A stretch of DNA of 64,000 nucleotides from JAWKRB01 sp041389885. Lineage in GTDB: Bacteria > Myxococcota_A > Polyangia > Polyangiales > Ga0077539. The notes under the pieces are model-generated. The model was not told the origin of the DNA. It ran no database searches and saw only the letters and a list, made by a program, of their open reading frames with translations. The DNA lies in the NCBI GenBank assembly GCA_041389885.1, contig JAWKRB010000018.1, positions 1-64,000 of the forward strand. The letters run 5' to 3'. This document shows positions 43,426-54,349 of this stretch, piece by piece; position 1 is the first letter of the stretch, and each line of letters opens with the position of its first letter. The position numbers were made by a program, and so were the translations under genes.

Positions 43426-44466
43426 TCAGAGGGATTCGGCGGGCCGGAGGAGTCGCGCGTCGCGGAGGCTCTGCGCGCCCGCGAAGTCGACCACCGCCTC
43501 GCGGGTGGTGAAGGAGGGGTGGAACTGAAGCTCGTGGCGTGCCTTGTCGCCGTCGGCGACGCAGATCCACCGGAGGTAGTCGAGGAAGGTCGGGGGGGCT
43601 TCGGAGAGCTGCGCGGACCACAGCACGCTGTTCACCGCCGCCGCGACGGGGTGGGGGATGGGGACGGTGCTCCTGCCCGCGAGGCGGATCACCGTGGAGA
43701 GCGGCAGCACGCCCTCGCCGACGACGTTGAACACCCCGGGCGCGTCGCGGTGAATCGCGCGGGAGAACGCCGCGAGCGCGTCGACCTCATGGAGGAACTG
43801 CATCAGCGGGTCGAAGCCCATCAGCCTCGGGACCACCCTGCGGCCGAGGTACCGCGTGAGGTAGTTGTGCACCGTAGGGCCGAGGATCGGCGCCAGCCGG
43901 AGCGTGGTGACCACCGTGCCCGGAGTCTGCTTCGCGAAGCGCGCGACCGCCTCCTCGACCTGCACCTTGTCGCGCAGAAAGCGGCTCTCGGAGTTCGCGC
44001 GGAGCGGGTGCCGCTCGGTGAGGAAATTCGGGTTCGACGGCGACGCGCCGTACAGCAGCGTCTGCGACCAGAGGATGAGCTTGCGCACCGGCCGCTCTCG
44101 GCAGGCGTTGAGCACGTGCATGGTGCCCACGCTCTCCAGCTCGTGCGCCCACGCCCCGGCGTGCGTGGGTGAGGCGAGGAAGGCCATGTGCAGCAGCGTG
44201 TCGACGCCCTCGGCGGCGAGGATCTCCGCGAGCCTCGCGTCCACCGTCGGCTGCGTGAGGTCGACCTTGTAGAACCGGGTCTTTCGCCCCGCGGTGGAGG
44301 GGTTCTTGACGTCGAGGGCGACGATGCGACCGATGCGGTCATCGTCCTCGAGCAGGCCGATGAGGTTGCGCCCGAGGAAGGCGTCGGCGCCCGTGAGCGC
44401 GATCGTTCGTCGGGGGGGCGCGGCCTTCACCACGCTGCTGGGTGGGTCTTGTTTCGCTTCGCTCAT
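43426..44466 (-). CDS. SDR-family epimerase/dehydratase-like protein
   Basis: 346 residues from ATG (44464-44466). Rossmann motif TGADAFLGRNLIGLL (25-39), then VALDVKNP and the extended-SDR middle (LHMAFLASPTHAGAWAHELESVGTMHVLNAC). The catalytic YxxxK position reads SRFLRDKVQVEE, with Phe in place of Tyr, so it may bind NAD(P) without classic epimerase chemistry. It is followed 17 bases later by the acyltransferase gene on the same strand, suggesting a lipid or envelope role for the pair. Confidence 0.78.
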   Translation of the reverse strand: MSEAKQDPPSSVVKAAPPRRTIALTGADAFLGRNLIGLLEDDDRIGRIVALDVKNPSTAGRKTRFYKVDLTQPTVDARLAEILAAEGVDTLLHMAFLASPTHAGAWAHELESVGTMHVLNACRERPVRKLILWSQTLLYGASPSNPNFLTERHPLRANSESRFLRDKVQVEEAVARFAKQTPGTVVTTLRLAPILGPTVHNYLTRYLGRRVVPRLMGFDPLMQFLHEVDALAAFSRAIHRDAPGVFNVVGEGVLPLSTVIRLAGRSTVPIPHPVAAAVNSVLWSAQLSEAPPTFLDYLRWICVADGDKARHELQFHPSFTTREAVVDFAGAQSLRDARLLRPAESL

Positions 44467-44539
44467 CGCTGCCGGGCTGCGATCTACCACAGCCTGCCGA
44501 GAAAGAGGGGGAGGGGACGGGCGGGGGCGCGCGCCCCGT

Positions 44540-47501
44540 TCAGTTGCCGCTGAGGGTCGCGACCGACGCGCCGCGAGCGCCCGCGGGGGCCGCGCCGCCT
44601 CCGCCGTTCGCGCCGCCCGCGCCGCCCGCGCCGCCGCTGGCGAGGTTGCAGTTGGAGCCAGAGAGGTTGGGGGTGATGCCGACGTAGAGCACGCAGACCG
44701 AGGGCCCGCCCGCGCCGCCGCCTCCGCCTCCGCCGCCTCCGCCTCCGCCGCCCGAGGCGCCCGCGGCGCCGTCGCCTGCGGTGCGCGAACCGCCCGCGGG
44801 CGAGCCGCCGCCGCCTGGAGTCCCGCCCGCGCCCCCGCGCCCCCCTGCGCCGCCTGCGCCGCCTGGACTGGCGGTCATGAGGGTGTCGATGACCTCGACC
44901 CGGGAGGCGTGGGTCGCGATCACGATGCTGCCGCCGCCCGCGGTGCCGCCGGTGCCGCCGGTGCCTCCGCAGCCGCCCGCGCCGCCGCCTCCGCCGCCAC
45001 CGCTGGTCCCGCTGGTGCAGCCGAGGGGGCAGCCGTCGCGGTCGCCTCCGCCGCTCCCTCCGCCGCCGCCACCGCCTCCCGGCGTGCCGTTGCGACCGGC
45101 GGCGCCCGAAGCCGGAACGTAGACGCCGGTATCGCTGCGGAGGCTGCCGAGGGTGGCCGACGCGTTGCCGTTGGCGCCGTTGGCGCCGACGCTCCCGCCG
45201 ACTGCGTTGCCCGGCGCGTTGCCGCCGGATCGGGTCGAGCAGCAGCCCCCGCCCGCGGAGCCGCCCCCGCCGCCGGTGCCGAAGCCGCCGCCGCCGGCGA
45301 CCGAGCTCCCTGGCCCGCCCGCGTTGCCGTCGTTCGTCCCAGAGACGCCGTTGCCGCCGACCCCGCCGGGCACGCCGCAGGCGGAGGTGCCGCTCCCGCC
45401 GCGGGTGGATCCGCTGGCGTTTCCGCCGCGGTTGCCGTTCGGGCCGTTGCCTCCTGGGCTCCCGCTGGTGCCGCTCGCGCCTCTGCCCGCGGTGAGCACG
45501 CAGGTGTTGAAGGTGACCGTCGCCGACGACGCCGCGACGCGCGCGGCGTAGCTGCTCTCTCCCGGGGTCGTCGCGTCCGCCGACTGCACCGTCAGCAGCT
45601 GCAGCTCCACCGCCACGTTGATCCCCGTCGCGGTGATCGCGGTCGTCCCCCCGCGCACCAGCGTCGTGTTCGCGGGGCTGCGGGACCACCCGCGGGCGTC
45701 GTCGTACCCGCCGTAGATCCCGACGCCCGGCGCGAGGGTGATCGACTCGGTGTAGACCCCCGCGGCGACGAGCACCGCGAGGCGCTGCGACCGGGCCGCG
45801 GCGATGCCCGCGGCGATCGTGCGCTTGGGCGAGGTCATCGTGCCGGGGTTGGCGTCGTTGCCCAGCGTGCGCGAGACGAAGATCGAGCGCGAGACGTCTC
45901 CATCGACGCCGTCGCAATTCGTGTCGCGGCCGATGGGGTCGGGCGGGTCTGGGTCCGTGGTGCGGCACTCGCAGCCGTTCGACGGGTTCCTGTCGAGGTC
46001 GACGTAGCTCGTCGCGCAGCGCACGGCGCAGGCGCCGGCGGCGCAGCTCGCGACCTGGTTCGCGCCGGCGCTGCAGCGGTTGCCGCAGCTCCCGCAGTTC
46101 GCCGTGCTGGTCTGCACGTTGACCTCGCAGCCGTCGGCGACGTTGCCGTTGCAGTCGCGAAAGCCGCCCGAGCACGACGCGATCGAGCAGACGCCCATCG
46201 AGCAGGCGCCGGTGGAATTCGCCGGGGCGCAGGCCCGCCCGCACGCGCCGCAGTGCGCGAGCGTGGAGCGCACGTCGACCTCGCACCCCGTGGTCTCGTT
46301 GCCGTCGCAGTCTTGAAACCCGGAGTCGCAGCTCGACCTGCACGCCCCGTCGACGCACCCCGGGAACGCGTTGGGGCGCCGCGGGCAGCTGTTGCCGCAG
46401 CCGCCGCAGTTCGACACGTCGTTCGTGACGCTGGCCTCGCAGCCGTTGCCGGGGTTCATGTCACAGTCGGCGAAGCCCACCGCGCAGGAGCCCACCGCGC
46501 AGCGCCCCATCACGCAGGCCGCCGTGGCGTTGGTCGGCGCGCACACGCCGCCGCAGCCGCCGCAGCGCATCGGGTCGGTGAGCGTGTTCACCTCGCAGCC
46601 GTTGTCGGCCTGGCCGTCGCAGTCGGCGAAGCCCGGGTCGCACGTGAATCCGCAGCGGCCCGCGGTGCAGGTCGCCGCGGCGTTGGCGCGCGCGGGGCAC
46701 GCCGATCCGCAGGCGCCGCAGTGCATGGCGTCGGTGAAGGTGTTCGCCTCGCAGCCGTTCGACGCGACCCCGTCGCAGTCGCCGTAGGGGATGGTGCAGG
46801 TGCCCACGCCGCACTGGCCGTTGAGGCACGCGGGGGAGCCGTTCGCCACGCTACACACCATGCCGCAGGCGCCGCAGTGCGCGGTGTTCGCGGTGCTGTC
46901 GACGCAGCCGCCGCCGCAGCAGGTCTGCCCGGTGGGGCAGGGCCGCGTCGAGGTGCACCCCGCGACGCAGAGGTTGCCTACGCAGAGGCTGCCCGAGGGG
47001 CAGTGGGAGTCTTCGCGACACTCGACGCAGCTCCGCGTCGAGGTGTCGCAGTAGCGCCGCGGCCCCGAGGTGCCGCCGTCGGCGGTGACCACGCCGCAGC
47101 CCTCGTCGGCGCGGCACCCGGCGACGCAGCGACGCGACGTGCCATCGCAGTGCTCCGCGGGGGGGGCAGAGGTCGCGCTCGGGGAGGCACGCGACGCAGG
47201 CGCCGGTCGCGGTGTCACAGGCGGTGCCGAGCCCCATCTGCGCGCAGGTCATGTCGTCGGCGCAGCGAAAGGGCACGTCGACCACGACGTCGGGCGCGTC
47301 GAGCGCCGCCGGGACGTCGGGCGCGGCGGTGACGTCGACGACGTCGACGGGACCGCCGAGGTCCTCCGCCACGTCAGGCAGCGCGGCCCCGGCGTCGGGG
47401 ACCTCGACGACGGTGGGGGCCTGCTCGGAGCACGCAGCGAGGAGCGTGAAGCACACCCCTAGCGCACGGAGCGCGGATGCGGAGCGGACGCGCGTTGGCA
47501 T
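44540..47501 (-). CDS. Cys-rich and Gly-rich surface lipoprotein (frameshift at G8)
   Basis: About 985 residues if one base of the G8 run at 47159-47166 is removed. Signal ALGVCFTLLAAC; acidic linker; CADDMTCAQMGLGTAC…LPERDLCPP then continues in the next frame as AEHCDGTSRRC. A string of Cys units follows (CGACGxxC, DCDGxxxNGCEVN, about eight copies), then a DUF1565-like parallel beta-helix (DANPGTMTSPKRTIAAGI, LAPGVGIYGGYDDARGW), and a 300-residue tail very rich in Gly (GGAGGAGG). Resembles myxobacterial surface proteins with STIGGC-type Cys repeats. Function unknown, likely adhesive. Confidence 0.78.
44700..45120 (+). repeat. Low-complexity GCC/CCG tract coding polyglycine on the minus strand
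   Basis: Long CCGCCG/CGCCTC runs, coding up to a dozen consecutive glycines on the minus strand (near 44707-44757), interspersed with GG(A/S/T) units. Prone to slippage and assembly error. Confidence 0.7.
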
Positions 47502-47572
47502 TCTCCGAGCTTCTCATGACTCGCGTCGGGGCGCCTCCGCGACCGAGGGGCTTCGGTGGTACACCGCGCCGA

Positions 47573-48972
47573 ATGAACGCCACCGAACGCGCGACCCTGG
47601 CGCTGCAGCGCGCACTGGGAGACTCGAGGGTCGACACCGATCCGGGGGTGTGCGAGGCGATGGCTCGCGACGAGTCAGACGTGCCTGCGGTCCCCGCGGC
47701 CTGCGTGGTGTCGGCCACGCGAGCCGAGCACGTCGCGGCCACCCTCGCGATCTGTCGAGACGAGGGGGTTCCGCTCGTTCCTCGCGGCGGGGGGACGGGG
47801 CGCACCGGCGGCGCCGTCTCGCTCCACCCCGGCGTGGTGCTCGACACCCGCGGCCTCGCCGACCTCGCCGAGATCGACCGGGTGAACCTCCTCGCGGTCG
47901 TCGGGCCGGGCATGATCACCGAGGACCTTCAGCGCGCGGTCGCCGCCGAGGGGCTGATGTTCCCGCCCGATCCCCTGAGCGCCCCGTGGTCCTGCCTGGG
48001 GGGCAACGTCGCCGAGAACGCCGGGGGGCCTCGCGCCTTCAAATACGGCGTGACCCGCGACTGGACCCTCGGCATGAACGCCGCGCTCATGGGCGGCGAG
48101 ACCCTGTCGGTCGGCCGCCGCACCACGAAGGGGGTCTCGGGCTACGACCTCACCTCGACCCTCGTCGGGAGCGAGGGGACGCTGGCGGTGTTCACCTCGC
48201 TCACGCTGCGACTGCTCGTCGCGCCGCCGGTGCTCCGGGGGCTCACCGGGAGGTTCCCGAGCGCGGAGGCCGCGGGCGCGGCGGTGGCCGCGGTGGTCGC
48301 TCGCGGGCTCCGCCCGAGGTGCATCGAGCTCATCGACGACACCTGCTGCTCGGTGATGCGAGAGCTCGAGCCCGACTCCGTGGGCGCGAACGTCGGCGCC
48401 CTGCTGCTCGTGGAGGTCGACGGCGACTCCGACGCCGAGGTCGACCGCTGCGTCGCCCGCGTCGCCGAGGCCTGCGAGGACCACGGGGGCGCCTGCCGCG
48501 TCGCGCGCGACCCCGCGGAGCTCGAGGTCCTGTGGTCCGCCCGGAGGGTGATGAGCAGGGCGCTGCGCGGTCGAGCGCGGCACAAGCTCTCCGAGGACGT
48601 GGTGGTGCCCCGCGCGGCGGTGCCGACCCTCCTCCGCGCGGTGCGCGACATCTCGCAGCGACGCGGCCTCGTGATGCCCACCTATGGCCACGCAGGCGAC
48701 GGCAACCTCCACGTCAACGTGCTCTGGGATGACCCCTCGCAGCGACCGGTCGTCGACGCGGCGGTCGAGGACCTCCTCCGAGCGACGCTGGGGCTCCGGG
48801 GAACGCTCACGGGGGAGCACGGCATCGGGGTCACCAAGCTCCCTACCTCCCGTGGGAGCAGTCAGAAGCGCTCATCGCCCTGCAGCGCAGGGTGAAGGCC
48901 GCGTTCGACCCGGAGGGGCTGCTGAACCCCGGCAAGGTCTTCGCCCCCGACGCGGGGCACCGCGGATGCTGA
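47573..48972 (+). CDS. FAD-linked oxidase, GlcD/D-lactate dehydrogenase type (3' frameshift)
   Basis: About 466 residues from ATG 47573. PCMH-type FAD domain: VVSATRAEHVAATLAICRDE, VPLVPRGGGTGRTGGAVSL, VVGPGMITEDLQRAV, LGGNVAENAGGPRAFKYGVT. FAD-oxidase C domain: PTYGHAGDGNLHVNVL, GEHGIGVTKL. At 48845 the frame breaks; removing the defect lets the normal C-terminus be read (YLPWEQSEALIALQ, RRVKAAFDPEGLLNPGKVFAP), ending at TGA 48970-48972. It oxidises 2-hydroxyacids such as glycolate or D-lactate. The usual GlcE/GlcF partners are absent. Confidence 0.85.
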
Positions 48973-48995
48973 CGTCCGTCGGCCTTCTCGCTTGA

Positions 48996-49025
48996 GCGGG
49001 GTCCGCGCGGGGCGAGCGACCCCGC
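48996..49025 (+). terminator. Hairpin after the glcD-like gene
   Basis: GCGGGGTC (48996-49003) pairs with GACCCCGC (49018-49025) across a 14-base loop. There is no T-run, so if it terminates transcription it is not a classic intrinsic terminator. Confidence 0.35.
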
Positions 49026-49087
49026 GCCACTTCGGATAGATTCCGGCGCTTCATGACGCCGCGCGCACGCGGCGAGGGGACGAATTC

Positions 49088-51256
49088 GTGACGATGATCT
49101 TCAAGAACTACGGTGGGATCTACCAGTTCGCGCTCCAGAGCGAGCATGACCTCGCGCGCATCGAGGAGCTCGACCTCGCGCGCTGGGCCGCGACCAGCGC
49201 GCCCTTGAAAGACCTGCAGATCGACGACACGCTGAGGGGGTACCTCGACCCCGACGGCACCGGGCGCATGCGCGCCGCGCAGCTCACCGAGGCCCGAGAC
49301 TGGCTCTTCGCGCGGCTCGCGAAGCGCGACGCCGTCGGCGCGAAGAAGGCCACGCTCGCCCTCGACGCCTTCGCGAAGGAGGGCGACGGCCTGAAGCTGC
49401 GCGCCGCGGCCGAGCGCGTGAACCGCGACCAGGGCGCCGCGGACGCGAAGAGCATCGAGCTCGCCGTGGTGCAGGGCTTCAAGAGCGGCTACGCGAAGCT
49501 GCTCGCGAACGGAGACGGCGTGATCCCCCCCGGCCCCGTCGAGGCGGAGGACCTCAAGGGCTTCATCGCCGAGATCATCCCCGTGGTGGGCTCGAAGCCC
49601 GACCGCGGCGGCGAGGCGGGCGTCGACGCCGCGCTCGTCGAGCGCTTCAAGTCTGAGGGCGCGAAATGGATCGAGTGGAACGGCAAGCGCGCCGAGGCCA
49701 GCGTGTGGGGCGACGACACCCAGGCGGCGCTCGACCTCGTCACCTCGTTCGAGGCCCGCGTCGATCGCTATTTCCTCCAGTGCGAGCTGCTCCGGCAGCA
49801 GGCCGCGACGGCCGAGGGGCTCCGCCTCAAGGAGGACGACCTCCGCGCGCTCCACGGGGGTGACACCGCGGCGCTCTCGACGCACCTCACCGACGCGCCC
49901 CTGACGAGCCCCGTCGCGAGCGGCGAGCTGGACCTCGACGCCGAGGTCAACGCGATCCACGCGGCCGGCTTCGCCTCGCTGGTCGAGAAGGTGCTCCGCC
50001 GCGCGAAGCCTGAGCTGCGGGCGCTCACGCGCGACTCGTGGGCCGAGGTGCGCGGGGTCTTCGACGGGTATCGCGCGTGGCTCGCGGCGCGCCCCGCCGA
50101 CCCCTTCGACACGCTGGGCGAGGCGCGGCTCCGTGAGCTCCTCGCAAGCGACCTCCCGGCGCGCGCGCTCGAGCTCATCGCCACCGACTCCGCCGCGCAG
50201 GCCGAGATCGACCTCATCGACCAGCTCGAGAAGCTTCTCCTCCTGTGCCGCTGGATCATCGACATCGGCAACAACTTCGTGAACGTGAGCGGGATCTACG
50301 ACCGACGGGTGCCGAACCTCGTCGACGTGGGCTCGCTGGTCATCGACGCCCGCCGCCTGGAATTCTGCATGAAGGTCAGCGACGTCGCGGCGCACAAGGC
50401 CGTCGCGTCGGCGAGCCGCTGCTACCTGATCTACGCCGACATCTTCGAGAAGGAGGGCGGCCCGAAGAGCTACCAGATCGTCGCGCCGGTCACCGGCGGC
50501 GAGCGGGGCCGCCTCCGCGTGGGCAAGCGGGGCATCTTCGTCGACAAGCACGGCAAGCAGTGGGACGCGCAGATCAAGGAGATCGTCGAGAACCCCATCT
50601 CGGTGCGCGAGGCCGCCTTCGCGCCCTTTCGCCGCGCCGCTGACTTCATCGGCAACAAGATCGAAGAGTGGATCGGCTCCGCCGCCGATTCGCAGCAGGC
50701 CAGCCTGGCGAGCTCGACCGAGGCGGGCGTGGCGAGGGCGAGGGCGAGCGCCGAGCGGGCGGGCGCGGCTCCCACCGCCGCCCCCGCGGGAGCCACCGCC
50801 GCGAGGGCCGCGGCGCCGCCCAAGGAGGGGCTCAACGTCAACTCGCTGATCGTCGGCGGCGGCGTCGCGCTCGCGGGCATCGGCGCCGTGGTCGCGAGCC
50901 TCTTCGGCGCGCTCACGAGCCTCACGGGCTGGATCGCGATCCTCGGCGTGGCGCTGGCCGTGCTGGCGATCTCGGCCCTCGCCGGCTGGGTGAAGCTCCG
51001 CAAGCGCGACATGGGCCTGCTGCTCGAGGCGAGCGGCTGGGCGATGAACGTGCACATGAAGGTGACCGCGCGGGTCGCGCCGCTCTTCGCGTTCACGCCC
51101 GACCTCCCGAAGTCGGCGGAGATCGACAAGCGCGACGTGCTCCCGCCGGTTCCGGGCGAGGGTCGGGTGAAGCGCCTGCTCACCCTGCTCCTGCTCACGG
51201 TCCTCGCCGCGGTCGCGTTCTACGCGCTCCGGCACCGCGGCATCATCCGTCTCTGA
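49088..51256 (+). CDS. Large protein with C-terminal membrane helices, unknown function
   Basis: 722 residues from GTG 49088 (ATG 49094 is an alternative two codons later). The first 450 residues are helical and charged with no Cys cluster (ALQSEHDLARIEELDLARWA…). A conserved-looking middle reads LLCRWIIDIGNNFVNVSGIYD, then RRVPNLVDVGSLVID, and CYLIYADIFEKEGG. An Ala-rich linker leads to two adjacent helices (VNSLIVGGGVALAGIGAVVA, IAILGVALAVLAISALAGW) and a final one (LLTLLLLTVLAAVAFYAL). No family recognised. Probably an inner-membrane protein with a large cytoplasmic domain. Confidence 0.72.
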   Translation: MTMIFKNYGGIYQFALQSEHDLARIEELDLARWAATSAPLKDLQIDDTLRGYLDPDGTGRMRAAQLTEARDWLFARLAKRDAVGAKKATLALDAFAKEGDGLKLRAAAERVNRDQGAADAKSIELAVVQGFKSGYAKLLANGDGVIPPGPVEAEDLKGFIAEIIPVVGSKPDRGGEAGVDAALVERFKSEGAKWIEWNGKRAEASVWGDDTQAALDLVTSFEARVDRYFLQCELLRQQAATAEGLRLKEDDLRALHGGDTAALSTHLTDAPLTSPVASGELDLDAEVNAIHAAGFASLVEKVLRRAKPELRALTRDSWAEVRGVFDGYRAWLAARPADPFDTLGEARLRELLASDLPARALELIATDSAAQAEIDLIDQLEKLLLLCRWIIDIGNNFVNVSGIYDRRVPNLVDVGSLVIDARRLEFCMKVSDVAAHKAVASASRCYLIYADIFEKEGGPKSYQIVAPVTGGERGRLRVGKRGIFVDKHGKQWDAQIKEIVENPISVREAAFAPFRRAADFIGNKIEEWIGSAADSQQASLASSTEAGVARARASAERAGAAPTAAPAGATAARAAAPPKEGLNVNSLIVGGGVALAGIGAVVASLFGALTSLTGWIAILGVALAVLAISALAGWVKLRKRDMGLLLEASGWAMNVHMKVTARVAPLFAFTPDLPKSAEIDKRDVLPPVPGEGRVKRLLTLLLLTVLAAVAFYALRHRGIIRL

Positions 51257-51331
51257 GCGCGTCGGGGCTCCCCGGCGCGGGCCGCGGCGTGGTACATCGC
51301 TCGCCCCTGCGAACTCCGGAGAGGACCCTCG

Positions 51332-52413
51332 ATGGCAGCGATCTACACAGTGATCATGGCCGGCGGCTCGGGCACGCGCTTCTGGCCGGCGTCACGCAAG
51401 GCTCGTCCCAAGCAGCTCCTCGCCCTCGGCGCCGACGGCGACACCCCTCTGCTCACGGCCACCGCGCGTCGGGTCTCGACGCTCTCGCCCCTCGCGCAGA
51501 CCCTCGTGGTGACCCGCGCCGACCTCGCGGCGGCCACTCGCGAGGCGCTGCCCGGTCTGCCCGACGAGAACCTCCTGCTCGAGCCCGCGGGCCGCAACAC
51601 CGCGCCGTGCGTCGCCTGGGCGACCGCGACGATCCGACGACGCGACCCGACGGCGGTGGTGGTGGTGCTCGCGGCCGACGCGTTCATCGCGGACGAGCCG
51701 GCCTTCATCGCGGCGCTCAAGACCGCGGCGAAGGCCGCGGAGGGCGGCGCGATCGTGACCCTGGGGATTCGCCCCAGCCGCCCCGAGACGGGCTACGGGT
51801 ACCTCTACCTCGGAGACGCCGTGGAGGGCGCGCCGGAGGGCGTGCGCCGCGTGCGCGCCTTCGTCGAGAAGCCCGACGCCGAGCGCGCGGCGATCTACCT
51901 CCGCGACGGCGAGCACCTCTGGAACGCGGGGATCTTCGTGTTCCGCGCCGACGTCATGGACGCCGCGGTGCGCGCGCACCTCCCCAGCGTGGCGCGCGCG
52001 ATGGACGCGTTCGACGGGGCCGCGCGCGAGGGCCTCGAGGCCGCGCGCGTCGGCGAGCTCTACGCCACCCTGCCCAACATCTCGGTGGACTACGGCGTGA
52101 TGGAGAAGGTCTCCGAGGTCGCCGTGGTGCCCGTCGACTGCGGGTGGAGCGACGTCGGGAGCTGGCAGGCTTCGTGGGAGCTCGGAGACAAAGACGCCGA
52201 GGGCAACGTCGTGCGCGCCGACGCGGTGCTCTGCGACGCGCAGGGCAACGTGGTGTCGGCCCCCGCGGGCAAGGTCGTCGCGCTGGTGGGCGTGCGCGAC
52301 ATGGTCGTGGTCGACACGCCCGACGCGCTGCTCGTGGTCCCCCGAGACCGCGCGCAAGAGGTGAAGAAGGCGGTCGACGCCCTGGCCGCCGCCGGCCGCT
52401 CCGAGGTGCTGTG

Positions 52414-52414
<1 letters not shown>
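51332..52414 (+). CDS. manC: Mannose-1-phosphate guanylyltransferase
   Basis: 360 residues from ATG 51332, with GGAGAGG 9-10 bases upstream. IMAGGSGTRFWPASRKARPKQLL is the nucleotidyltransferase signature (split here: IMAGGSGTRFWP / ASRKARPKQLL). RPETGYGYLYLG, AFVEKPD and WNAGIFVFR follow; VDYGVMEK and CGWSDVGSW complete the GMP family pattern. It makes GDP-mannose from mannose-1-phosphate and GTP for glycan synthesis. It lacks the phosphomannose isomerase domain of bifunctional forms. One-base overlap with the next gene (TGATG) couples it to the mutase that supplies its substrate. Confidence 0.93.
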
Positions 52415-53775
<1,361 letters not shown>

Positions 53776-53928
53776 AGCTCTCCCCTCCCGATCGGATGTC
53801 GCGCTTCCCCTCTTGACGAACCCGCGACGGGCTCAACGCATCGAAGCACCGATCGCGCGCGTTGATGCCCTTTGCTTCGGCGTGGCTCAAGGCGTCGCAC
53901 CCCTCGTACACAACCAGAGGACGACACC

Positions 53929-54204
53929 ATGGACATCCCCGAGAGAACGGCGCCCGACGCGTCGTCACAGGCCGTTGAGAAGCCCACGTCTGGAGCCGCC
54001 CCGAAGAAGCGCCGCAGGGGCTTCGCCGCCATGGACCCGCAGAAGCAGCGAGAGATCGCGAGCAAGGGTGGCAGGGCGTCGCACGAGAAGGGCACGGGGC
54101 ACCAGTGGAGCTCTGAGACCGCGCGCGCCGCGGGTCGCAAGGGCGGCCTCGCCTCGCACGGCCGTCGCTCCGAGTCCCCCGCGGGTGAGCCCACCGGCGG
54201 CTGA
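53929..54204 (+). CDS. KGG-motif stress-induced protein
   Basis: 91 residues from ATG 53929, with AGAGG eight bases upstream. GFAAMDPQKQREIASKGGRASHE and GRKGGLASHGRR are two KGG repeats (split across this text), the stress-induced bacterial motif seen in GsiB/con-10-type hydrophilins. The N-terminus is Lys/Arg/Pro-rich. Small, hydrophilic and likely induced in desiccation or stationary phase. It stands alone in a 570-base region with its own possible promoter and is followed by two hairpins. Confidence 0.85.
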   Translation: MDIPERTAPDASSQAVEKPTSGAAPKKRRRGFAAMDPQKQREIASKGGRASHEKGTGHQWSSETARAAGRKGGLASHGRRSESPAGEPTGG

Positions 54205-54214
54205 CCCCACCCAG

Positions 54215-54255
54215 GGCGATCGAACCGATCGCCTCGCCGCGCCCCCAAAGGGGCG
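54215..54255 (+). terminator. Two consecutive hairpins after the KGG gene
   Basis: GGCGATCG-AAC-CGATCGCC (54215-54233, perfect 8-bp stem) is followed by CGCCCC-CAAA-GGGGCG (54240-54255). They lie 10 and 35 bases past the stop and before the convergent nagZ gene, so they could serve as a bidirectional terminator. No T-run. Confidence 0.55.
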
Positions 54256-54349
54256 GTTCGCCTCGCCCCTCTCCGCCACGCGGGCCGTGCTCGAGCGCGC
54301 GGGAGCCTCCCCTGCCGCTCGGGGCGAAGCCTCACTCCCAGAGCACGTC

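Noticed and set aside
50668..52413. Long upstream extension of the manB frame
   Set aside because: Out-of-frame reading of manC and the membrane protein gene; ManB starts at ATG 52414 by homology of its N-terminus.
53813..53841. TTGACG upstream of the KGG gene as a promoter
   Set aside because: No acceptable -10 hexamer at 16-18 bases; kept out of the feature list.
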